Shown: positions 24,292-32,752, counted from the stretch's first letter. The stretch is 38,825 nt of DNA from Microvirga sp. (GCF_014699075.1 NZ_JACXAB010000037.1:1-38825); one strand, 5' to 3'. The notes: generated by a model not told the origin, from the letters alone. Made by a program: numbers and translations.

Positions 24292-24643
24292 GGATGAGGG
24301 AGCCTTCTGTCAGTGGGTCGTCCGGGTCCGTGAAGCCGCTCGGCATTCGTTTAAGCCTTCAGCGCAAGGCGGCATACCGAAAAGACATGGGCTTGCTTCA
24401 TGGCGGATTTCGAGCGACATCCCACGTCGGCGACGAAGTTCCAGAAATAGGTCAGCGGCTCTTGACTGCAATCGATGTGACGGGTGCCCGTCCGATCCAC
24501 GACGAGGAGGTGATCTGACCCGGGTCTTCCATCGAGATCAACGTATTTGCGCAGTTCGATGGTGCCGTATGGCCGCAAAAGCTCATTCTGGAGCTTCGTT
24601 TCTTGAGGACCTCGCCGCCATTGCAGCCCTGCCCGGGCAGAGG
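24292..24643 (-). other. Gap with a doubtful 137-codon frame
   Basis: A minus-strand frame (24351-24764) covers most of this gap but overlaps the toxin gene by 120 bp and matches nothing I know. Its middle, LRKYVDLDGRPGSDHLLVVD, looks protein-like, so a decayed or small orphan gene is possible. No ribosome-binding site supports its start. Confidence 0.25.
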
Positions 24644-25324
24644 CTAGAGGTTGAGATCTCGCTTCTCGTAAACGGTGCTGATCGAACTGCCATCCCAGAC
24701 ATAGGTCAGGTGCCGCTCCTGGCGGCAGTTCGACAGAACCCGGGGCTTGAAGATGGCTACGCATTCACCATCCGGATTGCGGACGCTGTCATACGCAAGC
24801 CCAGAGGAGCCACTGGTCCGGAACTCAATCGCAAGAGCCTGCGACGCAGCGTAGCTGCTCGGGTCATAGACTTCCGCCATAGTGTCTTTCATTCCTCGGA
24901 TGTCGTGCAGCATCGTATCGAGATCAACGGCATACACCCGCATATCGAGCTCAATCCTGGGCTCACTCGTTGCGCGCAGAAAGGCCTCCCGGTGGTGCGT
25001 GGTTTCGGCAATGGAGGTGTCGAGGGTCCGGCCCGCGTAGAACACGCCGAAGCTGCCATCGGTGAAGCGGCTGTCGTAAGGTGGCAGGTGCGTGAACGCC
25101 GCCATGATCGGGCTGGTGCCAGGGCCGCTGATCCGGTCTTCCGGAGGGACAAGGTTGAGAGCGCCCACCTCATCCCGCAACCGATCATTGGTCATGCTCT
25201 CGATATCGAGCACCGTTTCGAGATCGGCAGGATCAGTGACCCGCTCGAACAGGTTGATCGGCGGAAAACGGCTCGGGATGATCCGGTAGCAGGGGAGCCA
25301 TCGGACAGCAGACGTTGGGATCAC
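24644..25324 (-). CDS. RES-domain toxin of a type II toxin-antitoxin system
   Basis: 226 aa from GTG 25324. The RES domain, named for its conserved Arg, Glu and Ser, is seen in SRFPPINLF (early Arg), GVFYAGRTLDTSIAETTHHR (Glu) and SGLAYDSVRNPDGECVAIF (Ser). Characterised RES toxins are ADP-ribosyltransferase-fold enzymes that degrade NAD+ in the cell and stop growth. The gene lies 2 bp after the antitoxin gene in the same operon, the standard antitoxin-first order. The length (family about 150-230 aa) and residues look intact, so it is probably functional. Confidence 0.87.
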   Translation of the reverse strand: MIPTSAVRWLPCYRIIPSRFPPINLFERVTDPADLETVLDIESMTNDRLRDEVGALNLVPPEDRISGPGTSPIMAAFTHLPPYDSRFTDGSFGVFYAGRTLDTSIAETTHHREAFLRATSEPRIELDMRVYAVDLDTMLHDIRGMKDTMAEVYDPSSYAASQALAIEFRTSGSSGLAYDSVRNPDGECVAIFKPRVLSNCRQERHLTYVWDGSSISTVYEKRDLNL

Positions 25325-25326
25325 CC

Positions 25327-25719
25327 TTAGCCTCGCTGGGCATCGATGTAGCGGCGGACGAGATGAAGATCGGCAACATTCCCACCCAGCATCACGTCAA
25401 GCGCCGAGCGGCCATTGAAGGGCTGGGCGGTATTCGGCTTCTTTACCCAAGCATCCGCAGCCTGCTCGTTTGGGAGAAGGATCTGGAGGCCGCGATAGAT
25501 GCCAAAGATGTAGGACAGGCGTTCGAAGGTATCCCGCGACAGAGAGGCCTCATCGGGCCGATCACGCCACTTGTAGAAGGTTGATCGAGGCGGCTGACCA
25601 AGAACAACCATCTGCTCGGCCGAGGTCAGCTTCCAGGCATCGGCGATGCGGAAAAAAGTCCGAAGTCCGGGACCAGCCTTGTTAGGGCGTGGTGTGCTTT
25701 CGGCTCTTAAGGCAACCAT
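25327..25719 (-). CDS. Xre/MbcA/ParS-type antitoxin (DUF2384)
   Basis: 130 aa from ATG 25719. I prefer this start over one at 25770, which would put coding sequence across the operator and probable promoter. Residues ~20-65 hold a helix-turn-helix (LTSAEQMVVLGQPPRSTFYKW), and the C-terminal half is the toxin-binding domain (RLSYIFGIYRGLQILLPNEQ, then ALDVMLGGNVADLHLVRRYI). Such antitoxins block the RES active-site cleft and repress their own operon. The pair is bicistronic and the 12-bp inverted repeat just upstream is the likely binding site. Confidence 0.87.
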   Translation of the reverse strand: MVALRAESTPRPNKAGPGLRTFFRIADAWKLTSAEQMVVLGQPPRSTFYKWRDRPDEASLSRDTFERLSYIFGIYRGLQILLPNEQAADAWVKKPNTAQPFNGRSALDVMLGGNVADLHLVRRYIDAQRG

Positions 25720-25726
25720 GAGTCTC

Positions 25727-25768
25727 GTCCATTTGTGGACATTCTGCTCTATAATGCCACAAATGGAC
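25727..25768 (-). promoter_or_regulatory. Antitoxin operator and promoter, 12-bp inverted repeat
   Basis: GTCCATTTGTGG and CCACAAATGGAC are perfect complements 18 bp apart; the left arm is also part of a smaller palindrome, GTCCA-TTTG-TGGAC. On the minus strand a TTGATA box and an ATTATA/TTATAG box about 17-18 bp apart flank or overlap the right arm, so a bound antitoxin would cover the promoter. Confidence 0.75.
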
Positions 25769-25938
25769 AACTTATCAAGGCGAAAGCGGTTCCTGCCAGC
25801 TTCACATTATCGTTCCCTACGCATCCCGGCTTGCATCGGAGCCAGCCACGGGATCTCAAGATGAGCCATATTGTCTGCGGCTCCGCTTGATGGGTATACC
25901 GTCGCTGTCAGAACCCAGCTAGGGAAAGGAGGAATTCG

Positions 25939-26580
25939 GTGGCACTCACAACCAAGGTCATCGATGGCGACGTCCTCATGCTTCGGATCATGTTCCCGGG
26001 TGGCAGTACCTTGACGATGACAGCCGACAGGAATGGCAAGAGCGTCAGCGTGGCTCCCGATGACAAGGAAATCGCCGAGAGGCTGTCGTCTCTCTTCCAT
26101 TGGAGCTCCGACCGGGTGGGCGAACCGGGTTATCCGTTCACCAGCCTCAACCAGGTCATCTATGGAATCGAAACGCTGGCTCGGTCCGCGATGAGCGTGG
26201 AACAGTTCATTCAGGGGCTGCGGGAGGTGCTGGAGGTGTCTGATAAGCACCTTGCGCCCGAGGTCGACGTGAAACCTCCATCACTCACCGTCGTAGACCT
26301 GAGCCCGAGTGGAAACGGGTGGCTTATCGATGCCCGCTTCCAGAGCGGGGAGCATTTCAAACTGGCTATCAACAAGGCCAGCATCGGCTGGGTCGCAGAC
26401 CCTACGGAACCTACGCGCGATAGAGAGGTCATGAAGTTCCTCTCAGGAGTAAAGGGTGCCCGGGTCTCGTCGGATGAAGACCTTGCGCTGCTCATCATGG
26501 AGGTGGCGCATTATTCGTCGGACATCGCCGTATGGCTCCAGGGCCTGCACTCCGCCATCTCTGAGAAGTTGAAGCCCTAG
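25939..26580 (+). CDS. Conserved-looking protein of unknown function
   Basis: 213 aa starting at GTG 25939, with AGGAGG 6 bases upstream, so translation is well supported. No signal peptide or membrane segment. Residues ~1-50 look like a beta-rich domain (LTTKVIDGDVLMLRIMFPGG), ~60-100 helical, ~110-150 beta-rich again (LTVVDLSPSGNGWLIDARFQ) and the rest helical. The two beta-rich halves might be a degenerate internal duplication. I do not recognise the family. It converges with the FtsK-type gene, 49 bp between the stops, and lies beside a toxin-antitoxin operon in divergent orientation. Confidence 0.75.
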   Translation: MALTTKVIDGDVLMLRIMFPGGSTLTMTADRNGKSVSVAPDDKEIAERLSSLFHWSSDRVGEPGYPFTSLNQVIYGIETLARSAMSVEQFIQGLREVLEVSDKHLAPEVDVKPPSLTVVDLSPSGNGWLIDARFQSGEHFKLAINKASIGWVADPTEPTRDREVMKFLSGVKGARVSSDEDLALLIMEVAHYSSDIAVWLQGLHSAISEKLKP

Positions 26581-26629
26581 AGGGAAGCCCCCATTTGCCG
26601 CATGCCGGGAAGAAGACCGCTCAATCGTC

Positions 26630-29527
26630 CTAGTCCTCGAACCCGCCGTGCAGGATCTCTCGCTTGCCGGCATGATTGGCCGGGCCGACGATCCCGTCCT
26701 GCTCCATGCGCTCCATGAGCGAGGCGGCGCGGTTGTAGCCGATCTGCAGACGGCGCTGGATGTAGCTCGTCGAGGCCTTCCTGTGTCGCAGTACGATGCC
26801 GACAGCCTGTTCGTAGGCATCAGCCGACGCAAGCCCGATATCCTCCTCGGCCGCCAGTTCATGAACCTCCATCTCTTCGGGCTCCTCGTCATCGGCCGTG
26901 ACGGCATCGAGATAGACCGGTTCGCCCTGGCACTTGAGGTAGTTGACCACCTTCTCGACCTCCACGTCTGAGACAAACGGCCCGTGCACGCGCGTGATCC
27001 GCCCACCACCCGCCATGTACAGCATGTCGCCCTGGCCTAAGAGCTGCTCGGCGCCCATCTCGCCCAGGATCGTGCGGCTGTCGATCTTCGACGTGACCTG
27101 GAACGAGATCCGGGTGGGGAAGTTCGCCTTGATCGTGCCGGTGATCACGTCCACAGACGGCCGCTGCGTGGCCAGGATCACGTGAATGCCGGCAGCCCTG
27201 GCCATCTGGGCCAGGCGCTGGATGGCGCCCTCGATCTCCTTGCCGGCCACCATCATCAGGTCGGCCATCTCGTCGACGATCACCACGATGTACGGCAGCG
27301 CATCGAGCTCCATCACCTCGTCCTCGTACACCGCCTCGCCGGTCTCCCGGTCGAAGCCGGTCTGCACCGTGCGGGTGATGGTCTCGCCGCGGGCTTTGGC
27401 CTCCACCACGCGGGCGTTGAAGCCGTCGATGTTGCGCACGCCCAGCTTGGACATCTTGCGGTAGCGGTCCTCCATCTCGCGCACGGCCCATTTCAGCGCC
27501 ACCACGGCCTTCTTCGGGTCGGTCACAACAGGGGTGAGCAGGTGCGGGATGCCGTCGTAGACGGAGAGCTCCAGCATCTTGGGGTCGACCATGATCAGCC
27601 GGCACTGCTCCGGCGTGAAGCGATACAGCAAGGACAGGATCATGGTGTTGATTGCGACGGACTTGCCCGAGCCGGTGGTGCCGGCCACCAGCAGGTGCGG
27701 CATGCGGGCGAGATCGGCGATCACCGGCTCGCCGCCGATGGTCTTGCCGAGGCACAGCGGGAGCTTCTGGGTCGATGCCTTGAAGTCGGCGGCTTCGAGC
27801 ATCTCGCGCAAATAGACAGTTTCGCGGACCTCGTTCGGCAGCTCGATACCAATGGCATTACGTCCCGGAATCACAGCCACGCGGGCGGAGACCGCACTCA
27901 TGGAGCGGGCGATATCCTCCGAGAGCGCAATGACGCGGGAGGATTTGACGCCGGGCGCGGGCTCCAGCTCATAGAGCGTGACCACCGGGCCCGGATGGAC
28001 ATGAATAACCTCGCCCTTCACGCCGAAGTCACGAATGACCTTTTCGACCCTACCCGCTCTTTCCTCGAGAATGTCCTCGGTGAGGACGGGCCCGTTGGGT
28101 TCCGGCGGCCGTCCGAGCAGCTCAATACCAGGCAGTTCGTAGGCACGGAACTTGGAACGTTCAGGCGTAACAGGCGCAGGAAGGAGCGTGACCTCGTCGC
28201 CGGCCAGAGGCGAAACCTCGTCGGGTTTATATGAGGCAGTCTCCGCGTGCTCGACTGCATTGACCTCTGGATCCCACACCTCTTCTGCGACGCAGGACTC
28301 GTCCGACTCAAGACCGGTCGCACCTTGGCTCTCAATAACCTCTACGTGCTCTACGTCTGGGTTTTCAGCCGCCGCTTCGACAGGCTCCAAGGGCGCGTCC
28401 TGGACGGCCTCGACGCGGTCCAAAGCCTCTTCCTTTACTTCGGTCGGAGCAAGATCCTCCACATGATCAACCGCTTCCGGGGCGACTGCTTCGATGGCTA
28501 GTGCAGGAGCGATAGAACCTGGAGCCTCCTGGATCTCGACTTTGCGCAAGCCCGAGACGGGGGCGACAAGCTCGCCATAAAGGCCAAGGTAGCCGAGGTC
28601 GAGATCCTCGACAGGCACTTGAGCCGCCTCGGGACCAGCCGTCAGTTCGGCTACAGCAGGGGCCTCGTTCACCTCCACGGCTTCGATGGCCTCGATCGAC
28701 TCCGCTGCCTCGATGCCTTTCTCAGTTTTCCGTACCGGCGCGCCTTCCGCAATGGCTGCATGCCGTTCCGTCCTGGAGGCCTGCACGTACCTAACATCTT
28801 GGAGTTCCGCAGCCGCATTAGGCTCCACTGGCTGCCCCTGATCCTCGTCTGGCAACGAAAGCAGAGGACGCTTCACGGAGACGTCGATGCGGTACAGTGT
28901 GGCCTGGAAGGCGGAGGGCATGAACATCGCCATCTGTGGCAGAAGGAGGGAGACCACCGGGGGTTCAGCATGGGGCAGGGGATCCGCGCCAATCGCCTCT
29001 GGAACGATTTGAGCGGCCTCTGCCATCCTCGCATCGACTTTCTCGGACATCACTGCCTCGACAGCTGCAACCTCCCGAACGGCGGCCTGCGGCGGAGCCG
29101 CCGCGATGGGAGGCGGGTTGGTTGCTCTGGGAGCAAAGGCGCCAAGGGGAGGAACCTCAAGAGCGGCACGTAGCTTTTCGATCCGCTTGTGGATTTCCTC
29201 CTTGGGCTTGTTCATCGCCACCTCAGCCAGCCGCCCCGCCTCCATCGGCTCACCGGTGGGCAGGTCAAAGACGTTCGTCTCCTGCGGCTTCCGGATGAGC
29301 TTGTCCGGCGTACGCGTGGACCGCACGCCGTGATCAATAGCGAAGGCTCTCCACCAGCCTGGCTCGGTCTGACCCATGGCCAACCACGGCTCCTCCCACT
29401 TGGTACTGGGGCTATTGTCAGCATCCTGAAAGAACGAGGCACCTCCTTCATGTTGCTTCTTCTGCAAGCTCTCATCTGTCCGGATCGAAGAGGGTAAATA
29501 GTCGTTCGGCATGAAGTGCTTACGCAT
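26630..29527 (-). CDS. FtsK/SpoIIIE-type DNA translocase without membrane domain
   Basis: 965 aa. The C-terminal half is a full FtsK motor: alpha domain (about 470-560, PGPVVTLYELEPAPGVKSSR), Walker A GTTGSGKS near 615-622, Walker B VVIVDEMADLMM near 745-757, HVILATQRPSVDVITGTIKA, and a winged-helix gamma domain at about 895-960 (STSYIQRRLQIGYNRAASLM) that reads KOPS polarity sequences and touches XerD. The N-terminal half is a long linker of Glu, Ala, Val and Pro, with none of the four membrane helices that anchor FtsK at the septum. The first 110 residues are globular-looking and unrecognised (PSTKWEEPWLAMGQTEPGWW). It is probably a second, soluble FtsK. Starts at 29527 or 29512; neither has a strong ribosome-binding site. 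Confidence 0.92.
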   Translation of the reverse strand: MRKHFMPNDYLPSSIRTDESLQKKQHEGGASFFQDADNSPSTKWEEPWLAMGQTEPGWWRAFAIDHGVRSTRTPDKLIRKPQETNVFDLPTGEPMEAGRLAEVAMNKPKEEIHKRIEKLRAALEVPPLGAFAPRATNPPPIAAAPPQAAVREVAAVEAVMSEKVDARMAEAAQIVPEAIGADPLPHAEPPVVSLLLPQMAMFMPSAFQATLYRIDVSVKRPLLSLPDEDQGQPVEPNAAAELQDVRYVQASRTERHAAIAEGAPVRKTEKGIEAAESIEAIEAVEVNEAPAVAELTAGPEAAQVPVEDLDLGYLGLYGELVAPVSGLRKVEIQEAPGSIAPALAIEAVAPEAVDHVEDLAPTEVKEEALDRVEAVQDAPLEPVEAAAENPDVEHVEVIESQGATGLESDESCVAEEVWDPEVNAVEHAETASYKPDEVSPLAGDEVTLLPAPVTPERSKFRAYELPGIELLGRPPEPNGPVLTEDILEERAGRVEKVIRDFGVKGEVIHVHPGPVVTLYELEPAPGVKSSRVIALSEDIARSMSAVSARVAVIPGRNAIGIELPNEVRETVYLREMLEAADFKASTQKLPLCLGKTIGGEPVIADLARMPHLLVAGTTGSGKSVAINTMILSLLYRFTPEQCRLIMVDPKMLELSVYDGIPHLLTPVVTDPKKAVVALKWAVREMEDRYRKMSKLGVRNIDGFNARVVEAKARGETITRTVQTGFDRETGEAVYEDEVMELDALPYIVVIVDEMADLMMVAGKEIEGAIQRLAQMARAAGIHVILATQRPSVDVITGTIKANFPTRISFQVTSKIDSRTILGEMGAEQLLGQGDMLYMAGGGRITRVHGPFVSDVEVEKVVNYLKCQGEPVYLDAVTADDEEPEEMEVHELAAEEDIGLASADAYEQAVGIVLRHRKASTSYIQRRLQIGYNRAASLMERMEQDGIVGPANHAGKREILHGGFED

Positions 29528-29820
29528 GGATACAAACAGAGCTCATGAATTCAACGGTTGCGCCGTCTCGGCTGCCCGACACTCTGGACGACCCCAGTAA
29601 ACACCAGGTTATTGCGTATGGTCAGGAGCACCCCCAGGCGACCCGCTTCCAAAGGTGGAACTTTCCTGCGGAGCATCCGTGAAGATGATGTTTCTGCTCT
29701 CTCACGCTTCGAACCTTGCACTCGGTCCGTCTCCTGCCGTTCTGTCGCAGAAGCCGGGGCTTTCGGGTGGAGTTGAACCGCTACGAAGATCCTTGTGGCC
29801 CGCGGCCTTCGGGACTGTTG
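29528..29820 (+). other. Non-coding stretch ending in a strong terminator, candidate small RNA
   Basis: No credible protein is seen, yet a strong plus-strand terminator follows at 29821. An unannotated transcript of 100-250 nt ending there would explain it. Small self-complementary pieces such as GGCCCGCGGCC near 29796 could form structure. No promoter was located with confidence. Confidence 0.3.
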
Positions 29821-29857
29821 AAGCCTCTCACACCCCACCGTGAGAGGCTTTTTCTTT
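29821..29857 (+). terminator. Orphan rho-independent terminator
   Basis: AAGCCTCTCA pairs perfectly with TGAGAGGCTT over a 10-base loop and continues into TTTCTTT on the plus strand. No plus-strand gene precedes it, and on the minus strand it lacks a T-run. Confidence 0.8.
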
Positions 29858-30000
29858 ATCCAAGCTGACGCGACGTGCTGATGGGAGCATCGCTCCAGAA
29901 CGCCACGTCACCCGGTATGAGCTTTCCAGGTTACGGCAACAAGGCCGTTCTAAATCACTCGTGCATGCTTCGGTTCAAAGCCAGAGCCGCGACAGAATCG

Positions 30001-30039
30001 ATAACAGAGCGCCGCCTGACCATGGCAGCGCTCTGTTAT
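30001..30039. terminator. Long hairpin behind the CYTH-like gene
   Basis: ATAACAGAGCGC pairs perfectly with GCGCTCTGTTAT, 12 bp with a 15-base loop, starting 21 bp after the end of the CYTH-like gene on the minus strand. It has no real T-run on either side, but its place suggests a 3'-end structure. Confidence 0.55.
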
Positions 30040-30059
30040 TTGCCTGTTGCAGCTTCAGG

Positions 30060-30767
30060 TCATTGGGCTGTCTTCTTCATCGGTTCACGAGGCTCTTGAG
30101 CGAGAGGCTCTGTCTCTGGAGGAAGGGCGGTTTCTTTTGCTGCCTTCAGGAGGCCTGACGTCTCAAGTGAACGGCTGAGAGCAACAATGACGTCGTCAGC
30201 AGCCGACGTGTTGGTTGCTTTGCTAGCTGGCCGGGACTGATCCAGCATATCGAGCACCGCTTCGACCTGCTGGCTGGAGAGCGGCACGTCAGAGGCCGAA
30301 TGCAGGCCATTCAACGCAATATAGCGCCACTCATACGTGAACTCACTGGTCACCTCGGGTCCAAACCAAGTTGGAACCTGAAAGGCCTCTGCCTGCTGGG
30401 AATCAGCAAACTCAACAGTGATAAGATCAAGGCTGCTGGGATAAACAACACGATCAAGCTGTATCCTGTGGCTCAGTCCGCTTTGAGAAGGCAGATGGAG
30501 GCGATCATAGGAGATCTGCCCGATGCAGAGGCTAAACAGCGCCTCAGCATGCTCCTGTGGCAGCGGGGCTAATCTTTCTACTACGTCCCCTGCTGGATCC
30601 TGTGCTGACAAGACAAAGTGAGCTTGACCAGCTTCCAGGCGGATGAACTGGTCTTTGCCAGGCTGGGACGAGAGATGGCCCTCAACGATCTGACGGTCGA
30701 CTCCTCGCTCTCTCGCAATGAGGCGAGCGATGCACGGAGAAACAAGGAAGCATCGAGCATTCTTCAT
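30060..30767 (-). CDS. Degenerate CYTH-like protein
   Basis: 235 aa. Read against the CYTH (CyaB/thiamine-triphosphatase) pattern the order fits: RCFLV at the start for the usual ERKFLV, VEGHLSSQPGKDQFIRLEAG for the GYL...R-R strand pair, ALFSLCIGQISYDRLHL, then IQLDRVVYPSSLDLITVEFA and FGPEVTSEFTYEWRYIALNG for the closing E-V-E and EVT-x-x-x-Y segments. The N-terminal Glu-x-Glu metal motif is missing (NARCFLV), as are several basic tunnel residues, so triphosphate hydrolysis is doubtful. A C-terminal tail of about 60 residues is polar, Glu/Pro-rich and unrelated. The assignment is by pattern and should be treated as likely, not certain. Confidence 0.55.
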   Translation of the reverse strand: MKNARCFLVSPCIARLIARERGVDRQIVEGHLSSQPGKDQFIRLEAGQAHFVLSAQDPAGDVVERLAPLPQEHAEALFSLCIGQISYDRLHLPSQSGLSHRIQLDRVVYPSSLDLITVEFADSQQAEAFQVPTWFGPEVTSEFTYEWRYIALNGLHSASDVPLSSQQVEAVLDMLDQSRPASKATNTSAADDVIVALSRSLETSGLLKAAKETALPPETEPLAQEPREPMKKTAQ

Positions 30768-30882
30768 CGGAGTACCTGCAAAAAATATGACTATGAAACG
30801 CAGGGCACATGGTCTGCTCGAACCTGTTTACAATTGTTTACCATAGCAGTTCAGAGATTGAGATCTGTCGCGCTCCAGTTGC

Positions 30883-31755
30883 TCAGTCAGCGGCGGTGCG
30901 TTCCTCCTCATTCAGTGGGTGGAGGTCGCGGACCATCTGATGGAGGCGGGAGGTGTCCAGATGGGTGTAGATCTGGGTGGTCTCGATACCGGCATGGCCG
31001 AGCAGCTCCTGCAGCACCCGCAGGTCGGTGCCGCCGGAATGCATGTGGGTGGCAAAGGCATGGCGCAGCACATGCGGTGACACCCGCTCGGGGCTGGAGA
31101 GCTCGGCCGTGACCGCTACCTCCTTGATCTCCAGCAGGGCGGCTTGGCGTGTCAGAGCCTTGGCTCCATTGCGCACCGAGTGGAACAGCCACGGCGAGGG
31201 CGCTCCGCCGGAACAGGCGCGAGCCAGCTTTTGCCAAAGGGCGAGGGCCTCGATCGCCCGCTCGTGCAGCGGTACGAGGCGCTGCTTGTCGCCCTTGCCA
31301 CGCACCAGCAGCATCCGGGTGCCCGCAGGGGCGGCATCGGAGGGCAGCGACAGCGCCTCGCTGATGCGCATGCCGGAGGCATACAGCGTCTCGAACAAGG
31401 CAGCGCGCCGGGCATAGCCCGCCTGCCGGTAGAGGCCGACCGAGGGATCGGCCGCCAGCCGATGAGCCGTCTCCAGCAGCGCTTCGGTCTCGGCCACGGA
31501 CAGGACGAAGGGCAGCTTGCGTGACCGCTTCATGGCCGCCAGATGAGCTGTGGGATCACGGGAGCCGAGTTCCTCGGCGATCAGGAACTTGTGCAGGCCA
31601 CGCACGACCGTGATGCGGCGGGCGATGGTTGAGCCGGCATAGCCGCACCCGTCGACAGCGGCGATGTAGTCGCGGATCTGCTCCAGTCCGACCTCGTCCA
31701 GGCCGAGGCTGTTCTCATCGAGCCAGGCGAGGTAACAGTTGAGAGGTGCTGTCAC
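30883..31755 (-). CDS. XerD-like tyrosine recombinase, N-terminus replaced at an IS6 junction
   Basis: 290 aa. The catalytic half is intact: RAALFETLYASGMRISEALS (first Arg), GKGDKQRLVPL (Lys), SPHVLRHAFATHMHSGGTDL (His-x-x-Arg), LLGHAGIETTQIYTHLD (His, Tyr nucleophile). The core-binding domain is mostly present (VGLEQIRDYIAAVDGCGYAG), but the first ~25 residues of a normal XerC/D are gone. The sequence enters the inverted repeat of an insertion sequence at 31745, and the GTG at 31755, giving VTAP, lies inside that repeat. So the reading frame may now begin within the IS. Whether the shortened protein still recombines is unknown. Confidence 0.8.
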   Translation of the reverse strand: MTAPLNCYLAWLDENSLGLDEVGLEQIRDYIAAVDGCGYAGSTIARRITVVRGLHKFLIAEELGSRDPTAHLAAMKRSRKLPFVLSVAETEALLETAHRLAADPSVGLYRQAGYARRAALFETLYASGMRISEALSLPSDAAPAGTRMLLVRGKGDKQRLVPLHERAIEALALWQKLARACSGGAPSPWLFHSVRNGAKALTRQAALLEIKEVAVTAELSSPERVSPHVLRHAFATHMHSGGTDLRVLQELLGHAGIETTQIYTHLDTSRLHQMVRDLHPLNEEERTAAD

Positions 31756-32557
31756 ATTAACCCGAGTATCAGAGGTCGGCGTGTAGACAAGCCGGTATGA
31801 GCAAGCCCGTCAGCTACAAACACCATCGCTTTCCGCCCGAGATCATCGCTCATGCGGTCTGGTTGTACTTCCGGTTTCCTCTGAGCCTGCGGCTGATCGA
31901 GGAGATGTTGCTTGAGCGCGGCATCGTTGTGTCCTATGAGACGGTGCGCCGCTGAGCCCTGAAGTTCGGGCTCACGTACGCTCGCCGCCTCAGGCGCAAG
32001 AGGCCAAACCATCGCGACATCTGGCACTTGGATGAGGTTGTAGTCACGATCTCTGGCCAGAAGCACTGGCTCTGGCGCGCCGTTGATCAGGACGGATACG
32101 TACTCGATGAGGTCGTGCAGACGCGCCGCGACACCAAGGCCGCCAAGCGCTTGCTGAAACGTCTGTTGCGCAGGCAGGGCTGCCCTCCACGACAGATGAT
32201 CACCGACAAGCTCGGATCTTATGCTGCGGCCCGGCGGCAGATCATGCCACAAGTCGAGCACCGCTCGCACAAAGGGCTCAACAACCGGGCAGAGAATTCG
32301 CATCTGCCGTTCCGCCGGCGAGAGCGGGCGATGCAGGGCTTTCGATCGTCCAGGCACCTGCAGCGGTTCGTCAGTGTCTTCTCTGCCGTCCGCAATCTCT
32401 TCGTTCCACCCGGCTCCCGCCGCTCTGCTCGCGCTACCCACCTTCACCGCCTCAACGCCATGGTGGAATGGAAGTCTGCGGCCAACATTCCTGCTTGAGC
32501 CTATCCGGCGACTAAGGTGGCCTTAATGCGCCTGATGCTGTTTAATGTGACAACACC
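31745..32557 (+). mobile_element. IS6-family insertion sequence, 813 bp
   Basis: The ends carry the inverted repeat GGTG(C/T)TGTCACATTAA, 15 of 16 bases identical, at 31745-31760 and 32542-32557. Length and single transposase frame fit the IS6 family. The 8 bp outside each end differ (AGTTGAGA left, GCCCCCAG right), so there is no target duplication; a later deletion or a recombination between copies must have changed one flank. The left end cuts into the XerD-like gene. Confidence 0.88.
31797..32498 (+). pseudogene. IS6-family transposase with a nonsense codon
   Basis: The frame runs from ATG 31797 to a stop at 32498, 233 codons, with a single TGA at 31953-31955 (codon 53). The context reads VRR-stop-ALKFG, where relatives have a conserved Trp, so TGG became TGA. 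All DDE positions lie after it: DIWHLDEVVVTISGQKHWLW, ITDKLGSYAAARR and NRAENSHLPFRRRERAMQGF. Translation would give a 52-residue fragment with only the zinc/HTH-like part. No other defect is seen, so the mutation is young. Confidence 0.9.
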
Positions 32558-32722
32558 GCCCCCAGACACTGCGCTCCACATTATCGTTCACCTGCAAATA
32601 CAGTCTTCTGGTCTCGCTTCATGTCAACAGCGGCCCACCGGCGGGGCAGGGATCGCGATCCACAATATGTAACTCGCAGAACACCCTTCATATCACTGGG
32701 CAGTTGGAACCAGATTGCGATG

Positions 32723-32752
32723 AAAAAACCCTGCCCGTTGCGGGGCAGGGTT
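32723..32752 (-). terminator. Orphan rho-independent terminator, minus strand
   Basis: On the minus strand AACCCTGCCC pairs with GGGCAGGGTT over a 6-base loop and runs into TTTTTTC. No minus-strand gene precedes it; the porin gene to the right runs the other way. The rest of 32558-32982 holds no supported gene, so this may end a small RNA or be left from a lost gene. Confidence 0.75.

Noticed and set aside
24266..25330. A 354-codon plus-strand frame
   Set aside because: It is antisense to the RES toxin, whose motifs and operon structure are clear.
26889..28234. Long frames on both strands inside the FtsK gene
   Set aside because: They are shadow frames of a GC-rich gene with complete FtsK motifs in its own frame; they lack ribosome-binding sites and family patterns.
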